A stretch of DNA of 64,000 nucleotides from Alkalithermobacter paradoxus (lineage in GTDB: Bacteria > Bacillota > Clostridia > Peptostreptococcales > Peptostreptococcaceae): positions 1-64,000 of the forward strand of contig MZGW01000007.1 in the NCBI GenBank assembly GCA_002029295.1, read 5' to 3'. Shown piece after piece: positions 1 to 9,844 of this stretch. Both the position numbers and the translations under genes were made by a program. How positions within the stretch are numbered: the stretch's first letter is position 1; each line of letters opens with the position of its first letter. The notes under the pieces were generated by a model. It saw nothing but the letters and a program-made list of their open reading frames with translations, searched no databases and was not told the DNA's origin.

Positions 1-88
1 TTCTCAGTAAATGATCACTAGGCACAAGTTCATCAAGTGTAAATAAAACAAGTTGGTCTCTATTTATCATATCTTGCTTTCGCAACAT
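1..88 (-). CDS. IS1182-like transposase, N-terminal fragment cut by window edge
   Basis: The 29 visible codons read MLRKQDMINRDQ then LVLFTLDELVPSDHLLR. This matches the conserved start of IS1182-family DDE transposases, which move the element by cut-and-paste. The ATG at 86-88 follows a GGAGTG ribosome site at 95-100. The rest of the protein lies left of position 1, so whether the element is intact cannot be judged. No terminal inverted repeat could be fixed in the ~150 bp upstream, although a small hairpin sits at 173-189. The family call rests on remembered N-terminal sequence only. Confidence 0.7.
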   Translation of the reverse strand, partial: MLRKQDMINRDQLVLFTLDELVPSDHLLR

Positions 89-365
89 AAAAATCACTCC
101 AATATAAATATGTATTTTTAGAAAAATGTTTGAGCTTGCGAGTTTCAAAGTTCCTAGAATTTAGGATGTATGGAGATTTTAGAAATCTCAAGGTGAAATT
201 TAAAGGCCGCTCATTCCATTAGAGGACGCATATTATATCTTTAATTTATATTTATATTTTACTACAAAAAGAAAGAAAGCTCTTTTTGAATTACAAAAAG
301 GCTTTCTACAATATAATTTGTCAACAGTCTGAAAACCTTAGGGCTATAACCCTAAGGTTTTGTAA
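89..365. other. Intergenic stretch between transposase and tdh
   Basis: No convincing gene is present. It should contain the promoter end and outer end of the insertion element. Visible structures are a 7-bp hairpin GAGATTT-TAG-AAATCTC at 173-189, a bulged stem at about 273-306 (GAAAGC...GCTTTC) followed on the minus strand by a T-rich run, and the tdh terminator at 332-361. The boundary between insertion sequence and resident DNA is not defined by anything seen here. Confidence 0.5.
332..361 (-). terminator. Terminator of tdh
   Basis: Perfect 12-bp stem AAAACCTTAGGG / CCCTAAGGTTTT around a 6-nt loop, just after the tdh stop on the minus strand. The outer A-T pairs supply the short U run. 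A second bulged hairpin at about 273-306 may act as a back-up. Confidence 0.7.
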
Positions 366-1319
366 CTATTTTCCTAATCTAGTTCTTAATTTTTCAAGCA
401 TATCTTTTGTCATAGAAGATAAATCATACTTAGGATTCCATCCCCATTCCTCTCTTGCAGCACTGTCATCTAATGAATTTGGCCAAGAGTTTGCAATTGA
501 TTGCCTTACACTATCAACGTTATAATCCATTTCAAAGTTAGGTATATGTTTTTTTATTTCTGCTGCTATTTGTTCCGGTTCAAAACTCATAGCAGTTATA
601 TTAAAGGCATTTCTATGTATAAGTTTAGATGGGTCAGCTTCTAATAGAGTTGATATAGCATTTAATGCATCTGGCATATACATCATATCCATATATGTTC
701 CTTTATCTATATATGATGTATATCTTCCTTTTTGTATTGCATCATAATATATATGAACTGCATAATCTGTAGTTCCACCACCTGGTAAAGTTTGATATGA
801 GATAAGTCCCGGGAAACGAACTCCCCTTGTGTCTACTCCATATTTTTTGAAGTAGTAATCGCAAAGTAATTCCCCTGCAACCTTTGTTACTCCATACATA
901 GTAGTTGGCCTTTGAATTGTATCTTGAGGAGTATTATCTGCTGGAGTATCTGGACCAAATGCAGCTATTGAACTTGGAGTAAATAGAGAAAGCTTTCTTT
1001 CTTTTGATATTTCGAGCATATTAAAAAGCCCGTTCATATTTATATCCCAAGCCCTAGCTGGATTTTTTTCACCAACTGCAGATAATAGTGCTGCAAGATG
1101 AATAATTGTATCTACATTATATTTAGATACTACTTCAGATGTTTTTTTTCCATCTAGAACATCTACTATTTCAAAAGGACCTCCATATATAACACTTTCA
1201 TCTCCATTTTTATGGATATCACTTGCAACTATATTGTCATCTCCGTAGATATTTCTTAAATGTATAACTAGTTCAGATCCTATCTGACCTAGTCCCCCTG
1301 TAACTAAAATTTTTCTCAT
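366..1319 (-). CDS. SDR-family L-threonine 3-dehydrogenase (NAD-dependent epimerase fold)
   Basis: A 317-residue extended short-chain dehydrogenase. The NAD-binding GGLGQIG is at residues 8-14, the catalytic serine region SS at 116-117, and the YxxxK pair is Tyr142/Lys146 (YGVTK). The family of NAD-dependent threonine dehydrogenases of this fold oxidises L-threonine to 2-amino-3-ketobutyrate, which is then split to glycine and acetyl-CoA. No 2-amino-3-ketobutyrate CoA-ligase lies next to it, so the pathway assignment rests on sequence alone. A UDP-sugar epimerase is the main alternative, but FTPSSIAAFGPDTP and the FPGLISY region are typical of the threonine enzymes. The gene stands alone with its own terminator. 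Its ribosome site is a run of seven G (1328-1334), eight bases before ATG. Confidence 0.85.
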   Translation of the reverse strand: MRKILVTGGLGQIGSELVIHLRNIYGDDNIVASDIHKNGDESVIYGGPFEIVDVLDGKKTSEVVSKYNVDTIIHLAALLSAVGEKNPARAWDINMNGLFNMLEISKERKLSLFTPSSIAAFGPDTPADNTPQDTIQRPTTMYGVTKVAGELLCDYYFKKYGVDTRGVRFPGLISYQTLPGGGTTDYAVHIYYDAIQKGRYTSYIDKGTYMDMMYMPDALNAISTLLEADPSKLIHRNAFNITAMSFEPEQIAAEIKKHIPNFEMDYNVDSVRQSIANSWPNSLDDSAAREEWGWNPKYDLSSMTKDMLEKLRTRLGK

Positions 1320-1417
1320 AAATTTATCCCCCCCATATATAATATTTATTAATTTATAATTTTATTATTAAAGCTGAAGATTGTAAAATTATTTTTTTGA
1401 ATATTGTGAATTTTTTT

Positions 1418-1448
1418 CATAAAAAAACACTCAAAATTTTGAGTGTTT
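1418..1448 (-). terminator. Terminator of DEAD-box helicase gene
   Basis: Perfect palindrome AAACACTCAAAA/TTTTGAGTGTTT (1425-1448) that includes the stop codon of the minus-strand gene, followed on that strand by seven T. Confidence 0.8.
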
Positions 1449-3042
1449 ATTTTCTATTTGCTGGTTCTATATTAATTTTATTACCTTTTATTTTATTGTT
1501 TTTCATTATATTTAGTACATCCTTTGCATGTTCTCTTGGAACTTCAACAAATGTATATTTATCGTATATGTCTATAGCTCCAATTAACTTTCCTGCAATT
1601 CCTGTTTCTCCTGCTATAGTTCCAACTATATCTCTTGCAGAAACCTTTTGCTTACGACCAACATTTATAAACAGTCTTACCATTCCAGGTTCAGCACCAG
1701 TATTTTCAAAATCATCTTCTATCTTCACTTCATCTTTTACAGAGTCTTCTCCCATAGAAAGCTTTAAAAGTGCAGCAGCTATATCTAAAGATGTATATTC
1801 TTCATCTAACAGTCTTTCAATCCAATTAACATATTTAGTTAGGTGACCTTCTTCTACTACATTTTTTACTTTTTCTAAGAATAAATTAGTCTTAATTTCT
1901 TCTACATCACTCATAGAAGGAATTTCATGTATCTTAACTTTAGTTTTAGTATACTTTTGTATATCTTTTAATTTATATATATCTCTTCCTACTATAAATG
2001 TGAAAGCTCTTCCTGTCTTTCCTGCTCTTCCTGTTCTTCCTATTCTATGAACATAATATTCTTCATCTTGTGGCATATCATAGTTAAATACAGCCTCTAC
2101 ATCATCTATGTCAAGACCTCTTGCTGCTACATCTGTAGCAACTAGTATTTCAACTGTTCCATTTCTGAACTTAGCCATAACATTATCTCTTTGACTTTGC
2201 TTCATATCTCCATGAAGCCCATCAGCAAAATACCCTCTTCCTTGAAGATCTCCTACTAATTCATCAACTCTCTTTTTAGTATTGCAAAATACAACTGATA
2301 ACTTAGGATTATACATATCTATTAAACGAGATAATACTTCTGACTTTGACTTTTCTTTTACTTCAAGATAAAATTGCTCTATACTTGGGACAGTTAATTC
2401 TTTTCTTACAACTTTTATAAGCTCTGGATTTTTTTGATATCTTTTAGTAAGATCTAGGATAGCTTTAGGCATAGTAGCTGAGAAGAATGTTGTTTGCCTT
2501 TCAGTTGGGACTTTTTCTAATATAGTTTCTATGTCTTCTCTAAAGCCCATATCAAGCATTTCATCAGCTTCATCTAGTATTACCATTTTAACATTTTCCA
2601 TTTTCAGGGTACGACGGTTCATATGATCCATAACACGACCTGGTGTACCTATTATAATTTGAATTCCTTTTTTTAGTGCTTTGATTTGGCGATCTATTGG
2701 TTGTCCACCATAGATAGGTAGGATTTTGATTGAATGCTTATATTTTGAAAGCTTTCTCAGTTCTTCTGACACTTGAATAGCAAGTTCTCTCGTAGGACAT
2801 AATACTACAGCTTGAAGTGAGTTGTCTGTAGGATCTACCATTTCTAATATAGGTATTCCGAACGATGCTGTTTTTCCAGTTCCTGTTTGTGCTTGACCGA
2901 TTACATCTCTTCCCTCTAATATATAAGGAATAGCTTGTGCTTGTATAGGAGATGGTTCTTCAAATCCCATGTCAGCAATAGCTCTTAAAATCTCCTGTGA
3001 CAAATTTAAATCTTCAAATCTAATTTTTTGGTTGTTTTCCAT
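1447..3042 (-). CDS. DEAD-box ATP-dependent RNA helicase with C-terminal DbpA-type RNA-binding domain
   Basis: A 531-residue SF2 helicase: Q motif in the first ~36 residues, Walker A AQTGTGKT at 51-58, DEAD at 157-160, SAT at 188-190 and HRIGRTGR at 332-339. The last ~75 residues (about 455-527, RLFINVGRKQKV...) match the DbpA/YxiN RNA-recognition fold, which in its founding members binds 23S rRNA. The protein therefore probably remodels rRNA or mRNA, for example in ribosome assembly or cold adaptation. CshA/DeaD and DbpA naming cannot be separated by eye, so no symbol is given. Monocistronic, with a terminator overlapping the stop codon. Confidence 0.93.
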   Translation of the reverse strand: MENNQKIRFEDLNLSQEILRAIADMGFEEPSPIQAQAIPYILEGRDVIGQAQTGTGKTASFGIPILEMVDPTDNSLQAVVLCPTRELAIQVSEELRKLSKYKHSIKILPIYGGQPIDRQIKALKKGIQIIIGTPGRVMDHMNRRTLKMENVKMVILDEADEMLDMGFREDIETILEKVPTERQTTFFSATMPKAILDLTKRYQKNPELIKVVRKELTVPSIEQFYLEVKEKSKSEVLSRLIDMYNPKLSVVFCNTKKRVDELVGDLQGRGYFADGLHGDMKQSQRDNVMAKFRNGTVEILVATDVAARGLDIDDVEAVFNYDMPQDEEYYVHRIGRTGRAGKTGRAFTFIVGRDIYKLKDIQKYTKTKVKIHEIPSMSDVEEIKTNLFLEKVKNVVEEGHLTKYVNWIERLLDEEYTSLDIAAALLKLSMGEDSVKDEVKIEDDFENTGAEPGMVRLFINVGRKQKVSARDIVGTIAGETGIAGKLIGAIDIYDKYTFVEVPREHAKDVLNIMKNNKIKGNKINIEPANRK

Positions 3043-3224
3043 AATTAAGTTTCACTTTCCTTTCATACGCTTATCTTTTCAATTATATATACATTTGTCG
3101 CATTTTGCAATCTTTTTATTTTTTTATTTCAAGATTATTTTCTCTATTTTAATGATATTTAATGCATAATTGTTTAATTTTTGGCATAGTTTGGACACTT
3201 ATTAATTTTTTGTAACATTTTGAA

Positions 3225-3288
3225 ATATTGTATACAATATGCGTAAATTTTGTGTTAATATATACATATAATATATTGTATACATAAT
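3225..3288 (+). promoter_or_regulatory. pflB promoter with two palindromic operator-like sites
   Basis: A perfect 16-bp palindrome ATATTGTATACAATAT lies at 3225-3240. A second copy, identical over its first 12 bases, lies at 3273-3288, with centres exactly 48 bp apart. A -10-like TATAAT is at 3267-3272, so the downstream site begins at its last base. The TTGT-AT-ACAA core fits the TNGTnnACNA pattern of FadR-type GntR regulators, but the regulator is unknown. The ribosome site AAAGGAGG follows at about 3295-3302. Sites are seen; function is inferred. Confidence 0.55.
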
Positions 3289-3311
3289 TTCTTAAAGGAG
3301 GTAGTTAAATT

Positions 3312-5540
3312 ATGAAAGCATGGGAAAACTTTAAGCTTGGAAAATGGACTAAAGAAATAGATGTTAGAGAGTTCATACTAAGCAACTATACAGAATATAC
3401 TGGTGACGAATCTTTCCTTACTGGTCCTACAGAATCTACTAAAAAACTTTGGGAGAACGTTTCTTCTTTAATCAAAGAAGAAGTTCGCAAAGGTGGAACT
3501 CTTGATGCTGATACTAAAGTTATTTCTGATATAACTTCTCACGAACCTGGATATATAGAAAAGGAATTAGAAAAAATCGTAGGACTTCAAACTGAAGCAC
3601 CTCTTAAAAGAGCTGTAATGCCTTACGGTGGAATTAGAATGGTTGAAGCTTCATGCGATGCTTATGGATATAAACTTGACCCTTCTGTTAGTGAAATATT
3701 TACAAAATACAGAAAAACTCATAACGAAGGTGTATTTGATGCTTATACTTCTGAGATGAGGGCTGCAAGAAATTCTGGTATAATAACTGGTTTACCTGAT
3801 GCTTATGGTAGAGGTAGAATAATCGGGGATTATAGAAGAGTTGCTCTTTATGGAATAGATATGTTGATAGAAGATAAAAAGAATCAACACAAATCTTTAG
3901 AAGTAAATGTTATGGATGAAGATACTATAAGATTAAGAGAAGAGTTAGCTGACCAAATCAAATCTTTAAAACAATTACAAGAAATGGCTTTATCTTACGG
4001 ATACGATATATCAAAACCTGCTACTAATGCAAAGGAAGCTATTCAGTGGACTTATTTTGCTTACCTAGCAGCTGTTAAAGAGCAAAATGGAGCTGCTATG
4101 AGTTTAGGTAGAGTATCTACTTTCCTTGATATATATATAGAAAGAGATTTAAAAAATGGAACTTTAACTGAAGAAGAAGCTCAAGAGCTTATGGATCACT
4201 TCGTTATGAAACTTAGAATGGTTAGATTCTTAAGAACTCCTGAGTACAATGAATTATTCTCTGGAGATCCTACTTGGATAACTGAGTGTATAGGTGGTAT
4301 GACTTTAGATGGAAAATCTTTAGTTACTAAAAACTCATACAGAATACTTAACACTTTATACAACTTAGGTCCTGCACCAGAGCCAAACTTAACTGTTCTT
4401 TGGTCTGTTCATCTACCAGAAAACTTCAAAAAGTTCTGTGCTAAGGTTTCTATAGATACAAGTTCTATCCAGTATGAAAATGATGACTTAATGAAGCCTT
4501 ACTGGGGAGATGACTATGGAATTGCTTGCTGTGTTTCTGCTATGAGACTTGGAAAGCAAATGCAATTCTTCGGAGCTAGATGTAACTTACCTAAAGCATT
4601 ACTTTACGCTATAAATGGTGGTAAAGACGAAAAAACTAAGATGCAAGTTGCACCTAACTTCGCCCCTATAACTTCTGAATACTTAGAATATGATGAAGTT
4701 ATGTCAAAATTCGATCAGTGTCTTGAGTGGCTTGCTAATCTTTACGTAAATACATTAAATGTTATCCACTATATGCATGATAAATACTGCTATGAAAAAA
4801 TACAAATGGCACTACATGATAGAGATGTAGTTAGAACATTAGCTTGCGGTATAGCTGGTCTTTCAGTTTGTGCAGACTCTTTATCTGCTATAAAACATGC
4901 TAAAGTTAAAACTATAAGAGATGAAGATGGAATGGTTGTTGACTTTGAAATCGAGGGAGATTATCCTAAGTATGGAAACAATGACGATGTAGTAGATACT
5001 ATAGCAACTGAATTAGTTGAATTATTCATGAACAAAATAAGAAAAAATAAAACTTACAGAAATGCTATACCTACTCAATCAGTACTTACTATAACTTCAA
5101 ATGTAGTTTATGGTAAGAAAACAGGAAATACTCCTGATGGAAGAAAAGCTGGAGAGCCATTTGCACCAGGAGCTAACCCAATGCACGGTAGAGATACTAA
5201 AGGTTGCTTAGCTTCTATGTCTTCTGTTGCTAAACTTCCATACAAAGATTCTCAAGATGGTATATCTTACACATTTACAGTTGTACCTAGCTCTTTAGGT
5301 AAATCAATAGAAGAAAGAATAAACAATCTTACATCATTACTTGATGGATACTTTGTTCAAATGGGTCACCATATAAATGTTAATGTACTAGATAAAGAGA
5401 CTTTACTAGACGCTATGGATCACCCAGAGCTTTATCCTCAACTTACAATACGTGTATCTGGATACGCTGTTAACTTTATAAAACTTACTAGAGAACAACA
5501 ACTTGATGTAATAAATAGAACATTCCACGGAAAGATATAA
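3312..5540 (+). CDS. pflB: Formate C-acetyltransferase (pyruvate formate-lyase)
   Basis: A 742-residue glycyl-radical enzyme that converts pyruvate and CoA to acetyl-CoA and formate in the cytoplasm under anaerobic conditions. The two active-site cysteines are adjacent (Cys406-Cys407 in [11 protein letters not shown]). The glycyl-radical site RVSGYAVNF is near the C-terminus with Gly717, as in true PflB rather than the glycerol or choline relatives. The length is typical. ATG follows AAAGGAGG. Its activase is the next gene, 60 bp downstream. Formate made here could feed formyl-THF synthetase at 31.2 kb, although that link is only metabolic. Two palindromes in the promoter point to dedicated control. 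Confidence 0.98.
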   Translation: MKAWENFKLGKWTKEIDVREFILSNYTEYTGDESFLTGPTESTKKLWENVSSLIKEEVRKGGTLDADTKVISDITSHEPGYIEKELEKIVGLQTEAPLKRAVMPYGGIRMVEASCDAYGYKLDPSVSEIFTKYRKTHNEGVFDAYTSEMRAARNSGIITGLPDAYGRGRIIGDYRRVALYGIDMLIEDKKNQHKSLEVNVMDEDTIRLREELADQIKSLKQLQEMALSYGYDISKPATNAKEAIQWTYFAYLAAVKEQNGAAMSLGRVSTFLDIYIERDLKNGTLTEEEAQELMDHFVMKLRMVRFLRTPEYNELFSGDPTWITECIGGMTLDGKSLVTKNSYRILNTLYNLGPAPEPNLTVLWSVHLPENFKKFCAKVSIDTSSIQYENDDLMKPYWGDDYGIACCVSAMRLGKQMQFFGARCNLPKALLYAINGGKDEKTKMQVAPNFAPITSEYLEYDEVMSKFDQCLEWLANLYVNTLNVIHYMHDKYCYEKIQMALHDRDVVRTLACGIAGLSVCADSLSAIKHAKVKTIRDEDGMVVDFEIEGDYPKYGNNDDVVDTIATELVELFMNKIRKNKTYRNAIPTQSVLTITSNVVYGKKTGNTPDGRKAGEPFAPGANPMHGRDTKGCLASMSSVAKLPYKDSQDGISYTFTVVPSSLGKSIEERINNLTSLLDGYFVQMGHHINVNVLDKETLLDAMDHPELYPQLTIRVSGYAVNFIKLTREQQLDVINRTFHGKI

Positions 5541-5548
5541 TTCAAAAA

Positions 5549-5578
5549 TAAAGCCAAGGTAAATTTATCTTGGCTTTA
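5549..5578 (+). other. Intercistronic hairpin between pflB and pflA
   Basis: Perfect 10-bp stem TAAAGCCAAG / CTTGGCTTTA with a 10-nt AT loop, but no U run after it. It is more likely an mRNA-stability or partial-termination element that lowers pflA relative to pflB than a full terminator. Confidence 0.55.
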
Positions 5579-5600
5579 AGATTCAAAGTGAGGTGGTATT

Positions 5601-6344
5601 ATGGAAATTAAAGGAAGAATTCATTCAATAGAAACATTTGGAACTGTAGATGGACCTGGAATAAGATATATAACATTTCTGCAAGGATGCCCTTTAAGAT
5701 GTAAATACTGTCATAATAGAGATACATGGGATCCGTCTGGCGGGAATGAGTATACCGTATCTTCTATTATAGATGATGTGAAGAAATATACTCCTTTTAT
5801 GAAATATTCTGGTGGTGGCATAACTGTATCTGGTGGAGAACCTATGCTTCAGCCTGAATTTGTAAAAGAACTATTAATGAGAGCTAAAGCTAATGAAATT
5901 CATACAGCTATAGATACATCTGGGTTTGTAGATATAGATGTTATAGATCCTATTTTAGACTATACTGATCTTGTTCTTTTAGATATTAAGCATATGGATA
6001 GAGATTCTTGTAAAGAGCTTACTGGTGTATATAATGATAAGACTTTAAACTTAGCTAAACACCTTTGTAATAGAAAAATCCCTGTATGGATAAGATATGT
6101 GCTAGTTCCGGGCATTACAGACGATGAGGGTGATTTAGAAAACCTTGCAAAATTTATATCTACTCTTAACAATGTTGAAAATATTGAAATACTTCCTTAC
6201 CACACTTCTGGATCATTCAAATGGGAAGAACTTGGTTATCAGTACCCTCTTGAAGGTGTTCCTGATGCTACTGATGAAGATGTGTCAAAAGCATCTAAAG
6301 TGTTTGAAAAGTACGGATTAAAAGTAAAAAGGAAAGCGGCTTAA
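5601..6344 (+). CDS. pflA: Pyruvate formate-lyase-activating enzyme (radical SAM)
   Basis: A 247-residue radical SAM protein. The CX3CX2C cluster motif is Cys30, Cys34 and Cys37 (CPLRCKYCHN), binding the [4Fe-4S] that cleaves SAM. It generates the glycyl radical on PflB, whose gene lies directly upstream. The GGEP motif follows (SGGEPMLQ). The N-terminal IHSIETFGTVDGPGIR is characteristic of PflA. GTGAGGTGG ribosome-site region just upstream. Normal length; a terminator shared with the convergent gene follows. Confidence 0.97.
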   Translation: MEIKGRIHSIETFGTVDGPGIRYITFLQGCPLRCKYCHNRDTWDPSGGNEYTVSSIIDDVKKYTPFMKYSGGGITVSGGEPMLQPEFVKELLMRAKANEIHTAIDTSGFVDIDVIDPILDYTDLVLLDIKHMDRDSCKELTGVYNDKTLNLAKHLCNRKIPVWIRYVLVPGITDDEGDLENLAKFISTLNNVENIEILPYHTSGSFKWEELGYQYPLEGVPDATDEDVSKASKVFEKYGLKVKRKAA

Positions 6345-6363
6345 AGCCACTTTCCTTTTTTTA
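6326..6363. terminator. Bidirectional terminator between pflA and yvlD-like gene
   Basis: Stem AAAAAGGAAAG-C-GGC / GCC-A-CTTTCCTTTTT with a 5-nt loop and U runs in both directions. It separates two convergent genes. Confidence 0.85.
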
Positions 6364-6705
6364 CTTTATATCAAACAAACTACTAAGTATCATATTTACT
6401 ATACTTAATACTATAGATGCAACTATAGCACCTAGTAGTCCATAAATTACAAAACCTTCAACTAATGCTGATGCAAGATAAAGCATAAAACCATTTATTA
6501 TAAATGTGAATAAACCTAATGTCATAAAGTTAATAGGAATAGTAAACATCACTATTATAGGCTTTATAAGTGTGTTTATAATTCCTAAGATCGCTGCTGC
6601 TACTAAAGTTGTTGAAAAGTCTGATACGTGCACATACCCTAATAGCTTAGCCGTAAGGTATATACTCAAAGCTGAAATAAGCCATCTCAAAATGAATTTT
6701 CTCAC
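6361..6705 (-). CDS. YvlD / phage-holin-4_2 family small membrane protein
   Basis: A 114-residue, very hydrophobic protein with about four membrane helices (roughly residues 5-25, 30-52, 57-80 and 85-108). It matches the chromosomal YvlD-like family (PF04020), whose function is not established despite the holin name. The start is GTG, overlapping the thiI stop as TAGTG (6703-6707), so it is translationally coupled to thiI at the end of the cysteine desulfurase operon. The family call is by overall pattern. Confidence 0.85.
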   Translation of the reverse strand: MRKFILRWLISALSIYLTAKLLGYVHVSDFSTTLVAAAILGIINTLIKPIIVMFTIPINFMTLGLFTFIINGFMLYLASALVEGFVIYGLLGAIVASIVLSIVNMILSSLFDIK

Positions 6706-7877
6706 TAAAATTCAATCCTTTCAACTTCTATATTATCAATAGCATCTTTAATTAATTCATCTACATTGAGCTTTGATTCTGAACTCAATATTTTTTCTAT
6801 TTTAGGTCTTATAACAGGGTTCTTAGGTAAGAATACTGTACAACAATCTTCTTCAGGAATTATTGATGTTTCAAATGTTCCTATCTTCTGAGCTAATGAT
6901 ACTATTTCCGTCTTGTCCATAGCTATACACGGTCTAAATACCGGAATATCTACTGCAGAATTAGTAACATGAAGACTTTGAAGAGTTTGCGATGCTACCT
7001 GCCCTATACTTTCGCCAGTTATTAATGCATTACAGTTTCTATTCAGTGCAACTTCCTGAGCTATCTTCATCATAAATCTTCTTGATAATATTGTCATTTC
7101 TTCTTCAGGACAATTTTGATTTATAGTTTTTTGTATAGGAAGTAGATTTACTGAATGCATAGTAAACTTTCCACAATATTTAGATAGTATCCTAGCTAAG
7201 TCTTTTACTTTTTCTTTAGATCTTTCACTAGTAAATGGATAACTGTGAAAATGTATAGCTTCTATCTCAACTCCCCTCTTTGCTACAAGCCATGCAGCTA
7301 CGGGGCTATCTATTCCTCCTGAAAGTAAAATCATAGCCTTTCCGTTAGTTCCTATAGGAAGACCTCCATATCCTTCTATCTTATCTACATAGCATATAGC
7401 ATTTTCTTCTCTCATCTCTGCATATACCACGAAATCTGGATTATGAATGTCTACCTTTAAACTATCTCCTAAGTTAGATAATAAATATCCTCCTATATCC
7501 TGACTCATCTCTGGAGACTTAAGTTTGAATTTTTTATCTGCTCTTTTTGACTCAACTTTAAACGTGCTTACATTTTCAAATTCTAACTTCTCTTTTGTAA
7601 GTTTTAGACAAACATCTTTTAGTTTATCATAATCTGGCTCTAGTTTCACGGCAGGGCTTAGTGATACTATACCAAATACCTTTCTTACCTCTTGTATTAC
7701 AGCTTCATAATCATAGTCTTCTATATCTATATATATTCTTGCTTGATCCTTATATACTTTCAATTTTCCAATTTCTTTTAGATTATTCTTTATATTTCTT
7801 ATAAGTCTATTTTCAAATACATATCTATTTTTTCCTTTTACACCTATTTCTCCGTATCTTGCAATAACTACATTATA
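6705..7877 (-). CDS. thiI: tRNA 4-thiouridine sulfurtransferase ThiI
   Basis: About 390 residues. A ferredoxin-like/THUMP N-terminal half is followed by an ATP pyrophosphatase domain with PP-loop SGGIDS at 187-192. It adenylates U8 of tRNA, and in some organisms supports thiazole synthesis. There is no C-terminal rhodanese domain, as is usual in Firmicutes, where a partner cysteine desulfurase donates sulfur directly; that enzyme is encoded immediately upstream, five bases away. The start codon is TTG at 7878-7880 (the reading frame extends to 7880) after GAGGTG. The thiamine operon lies 52 kb away, so the tRNA role is the likelier one. Confidence 0.92.
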   Translation of the reverse strand, partial: YNVVIARYGEIGVKGKNRYVFENRLIRNIKNNLKEIGKLKVYKDQARIYIDIEDYDYEAVIQEVRKVFGIVSLSPAVKLEPDYDKLKDVCLKLTKEKLEFENVSTFKVESKRADKKFKLKSPEMSQDIGGYLLSNLGDSLKVDIHNPDFVVYAEMREENAICYVDKIEGYGGLPIGTNGKAMILLSGGIDSPVAAWLVAKRGVEIEAIHFHSYPFTSERSKEKVKDLARILSKYCGKFTMHSVNLLPIQKTINQNCPEEEMTILSRRFMMKIAQEVALNRNCNALITGESIGQVASQTLQSLHVTNSAVDIPVFRPCIAMDKTEIVSLAQKIGTFETSIIPEEDCCTVFLPKNPVIRPKIEKILSSESKLNVDELIKDAIDNIEVERIEF

Positions 7878-7884
7878 CAAACTA

Positions 7885-9036
7885 TCACCTCTTATTTATT
7901 ATTTTTCTAAGATCATATATTCTTTTCTTTAGTATATCTACAGCTAATTTTATTTCTTGCTCTGTATTTGTATGTGACAAGCTAAATCTTATAGCACCTT
8001 CTATTTCTTCTGGTTTTAATCCCATAGCTATAAGTACGTGGCTTCCCTTCTTCTTAGATGAGCAAGCAGATCCTGTTGAAACATATATATTATCTTCTTC
8101 TAGATAGTGAAGAAGTATTTCTCCTTTTATGCCCTTAAATGATACATTTAGGATATGACAAACTCCATCTTGTGGACTATTTAGTTTAATATCATTAATA
8201 TTATCACTTATTTCTTTTAATAATAAAGATTTCATATTATTAATTTTTTCTATGTTTTCTTTTAGGTTTGAACTTGTAATTCTGACAGCCTCACCAAGTC
8301 CTAATATTCCTGGAACATTCTCTGTGCCAGATCTAAAGTCATACTCTTGTCCACCACCTGTTAAAAATGGCTTTATTTTCGTCTTTTCCTTTATGTATAT
8401 AAACCCTACTCCTTTAGGACCATGTATTTTATGACCACTTACAGATAATAAATCCACGTTATATCTAGAAGGTTTAAAGTCAATCTTTCCGAATGATTGA
8501 ACTGCATCTATATGAAAATAAATTTTTCTTTTAAATTTATTTAGATAGTTGCCTATTTTATCTACTGGCTGAATACTACCTACTTCATTGTTTACATGCA
8601 TAATACTTACGAGTATAGTATTTTCATTTATAGCATTTTTAAATTCTTCAAAATCTATGACCCCATTTTTATCAACATTTAAATATGTAACTTCATACCC
8701 TTCTTTTTCTAAATCCTTGAATGTATTTAGGACAGATGGATGCTCTATATTTGTGGTTATTATGTGGTTTCCACTTCTCCTATTTGCATACGCAATTCCT
8801 CTTATAATTATATTGTTAGCTTCTGTTCCTCCAGATGTAAATACTATTTCTTTCTCATTTACACCTAAAACTTTAGCTATTTCTTTTCTTACATTTCTTA
8901 TTTCCTTTTCGACAATTACTCCTCTTCTATGAACCGAAGATGGATTTCCGTATTGCTCTGTTAGTGCATAAACAACTTTATCTACAACTTCTTTATACGG
9001 CTTAGTAGTTGCACTGTTGTCTAAATATATTTCCAT
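7885..9036 (-). CDS. Cysteine desulfurase (NifS/IscS family)
   Basis: A 383-residue PLP enzyme that moves sulfur from cysteine to its own active-site cysteine as persulfide. The PLP lysine is Lys203 in [10 protein letters not shown], and the catalytic cysteine is Cys325 in [12 protein letters not shown]. The short insert around the cysteine fits the NifS/IscS class, not the SufS class. The gene is directly followed by thiI, so its main role is probably sulfur supply for tRNA s4U. No iscU lies nearby. ATG with a GGGTGATG upstream sequence. Confidence 0.94.
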   Translation of the reverse strand: MEIYLDNSATTKPYKEVVDKVVYALTEQYGNPSSVHRRGVIVEKEIRNVRKEIAKVLGVNEKEIVFTSGGTEANNIIIRGIAYANRRSGNHIITTNIEHPSVLNTFKDLEKEGYEVTYLNVDKNGVIDFEEFKNAINENTILVSIMHVNNEVGSIQPVDKIGNYLNKFKRKIYFHIDAVQSFGKIDFKPSRYNVDLLSVSGHKIHGPKGVGFIYIKEKTKIKPFLTGGGQEYDFRSGTENVPGILGLGEAVRITSSNLKENIEKINNMKSLLLKEISDNINDIKLNSPQDGVCHILNVSFKGIKGEILLHYLEEDNIYVSTGSACSSKKKGSHVLIAMGLKPEEIEGAIRFSLSHTNTEQEIKLAVDILKKRIYDLRKIINKR

Positions 9037-9063
9037 TTTGCATCACCCACTGAAAAAATTATT

Positions 9064-9096
9064 AAAGCCAAATAACATATTATATTATTTGGCTTT
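9064..9096 (-). terminator. Terminator after LUD-domain gene
   Basis: Perfect 12-bp stem AAAGCCAAATAA / TTATTTGGCTTT, followed on the minus strand by TAATAATTTTTT. Confidence 0.8.
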
Positions 9097-9106
9097 ATAT
9101 GTAAAG

Positions 9107-9715
9107 TTAATACCCTATTTCTTCATTTAGTATATATACTTTAAAGTCTATAAGTGGAGGTGCTGTTTCTATTATACTTGTAACCATGCACATTCTCTCA
9201 CTACTTTTGCAATCCGTACACTTTTCTACTTTTGAACAAGGGACTTCTCTACCCAATCTTTTTGCATTTTTAGGACATGCAACCTCCTTTATTCTTTTCA
9301 TTGCATCTTCATAATCTTTACATATTTTATTTACACCACATATTATTCTGACTTTCTTAGGTCCAAAGAACATAGCTGCAACTCTATTTCCTACTCCATC
9401 TATATTTATTATTTTTCCATCTTCAGTTATTGCATTACTACTAGTTAGATATATATCTGAAAACAATGCTTTTCTAAGTACATCCAGTTTTTGTTCATTA
9501 GGTACTTTCCAGTGCCATAAAACATTATTACCTCTTTCTATTAGTTTATCATACAGTCCTAGTTCTTCGACAGTCATAGATCCACCTATTGCAACTAATT
9601 CATCATTTTTTATTTCTTCCATTATTTCGCTCATTAAATCTTCTCTGCTTTCAAATAATTTTGAGTTTATATTCCTCTTTGAAAAAGCATCTATAACCTT
9701 TAATATTCTTTCCAT
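9107..9715 (-). CDS. LUD-domain protein (LutC/YkgG-like), cysteine-rich C-terminus
   Basis: A 202-residue protein. IGGSMTVEELGL and the DGKIINIDGVGNRVAAMFFGP segment are characteristic of the LUD domain (formerly DUF162) seen in lactate-utilisation proteins. A stand-alone clostridial form has no proven function. The C-terminal third carries several cysteines (CPKN, PCSKVEKCTDCK, MC), which could bind metal. It has its own AAAGGAGG site and its own terminator, with no lut partners next to it. The lactate role is therefore not supported by context. Confidence 0.8.
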   Translation of the reverse strand: MERILKVIDAFSKRNINSKLFESREDLMSEIMEEIKNDELVAIGGSMTVEELGLYDKLIERGNNVLWHWKVPNEQKLDVLRKALFSDIYLTSSNAITEDGKIINIDGVGNRVAAMFFGPKKVRIICGVNKICKDYEDAMKRIKEVACPKNAKRLGREVPCSKVEKCTDCKSSERMCMVTSIIETAPPLIDFKVYILNEEIGY

Positions 9716-9809
9716 AGACTTTACCTCCTTTAATCATGTACACTTTATATTATATTAGATTTTGTAGTAATATAAAAATTTATTTTTGTTCAAATGTAAA
9801 AAATACCTA

Positions 9810-9838
9810 TTGCAAAATTTGTCGCATTTTGTTATACT
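9810..9838 (+). promoter_or_regulatory. Sigma-A-type promoter of candidate RNA upstream of asparaginase
   Basis: TTGCAA (9810-9815), a 17-bp spacer, then TATACT (9833-9838). The predicted start is near 9845, well before any reading frame, which points to a non-coding transcript or a long leader. Confidence 0.65.
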
Positions 9839-9844
9839 ATGTTT

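Noticed and set aside
1397..1846. 149-codon plus-strand frame with hydrophobic start
   Set aside because: It overlaps the DEAD-box helicase 3' end and its terminator; composition is that of reversed coding sequence.
5549..5578. Full terminator between pflB and pflA
   Set aside because: No U run follows the stem and no separate pflA promoter is evident, so the pair is treated as an operon.
6361..6705. Prophage remnant suggested by the holin-family name
   Set aside because: YvlD-like proteins are ordinary chromosomal membrane proteins, and no other phage gene is nearby.
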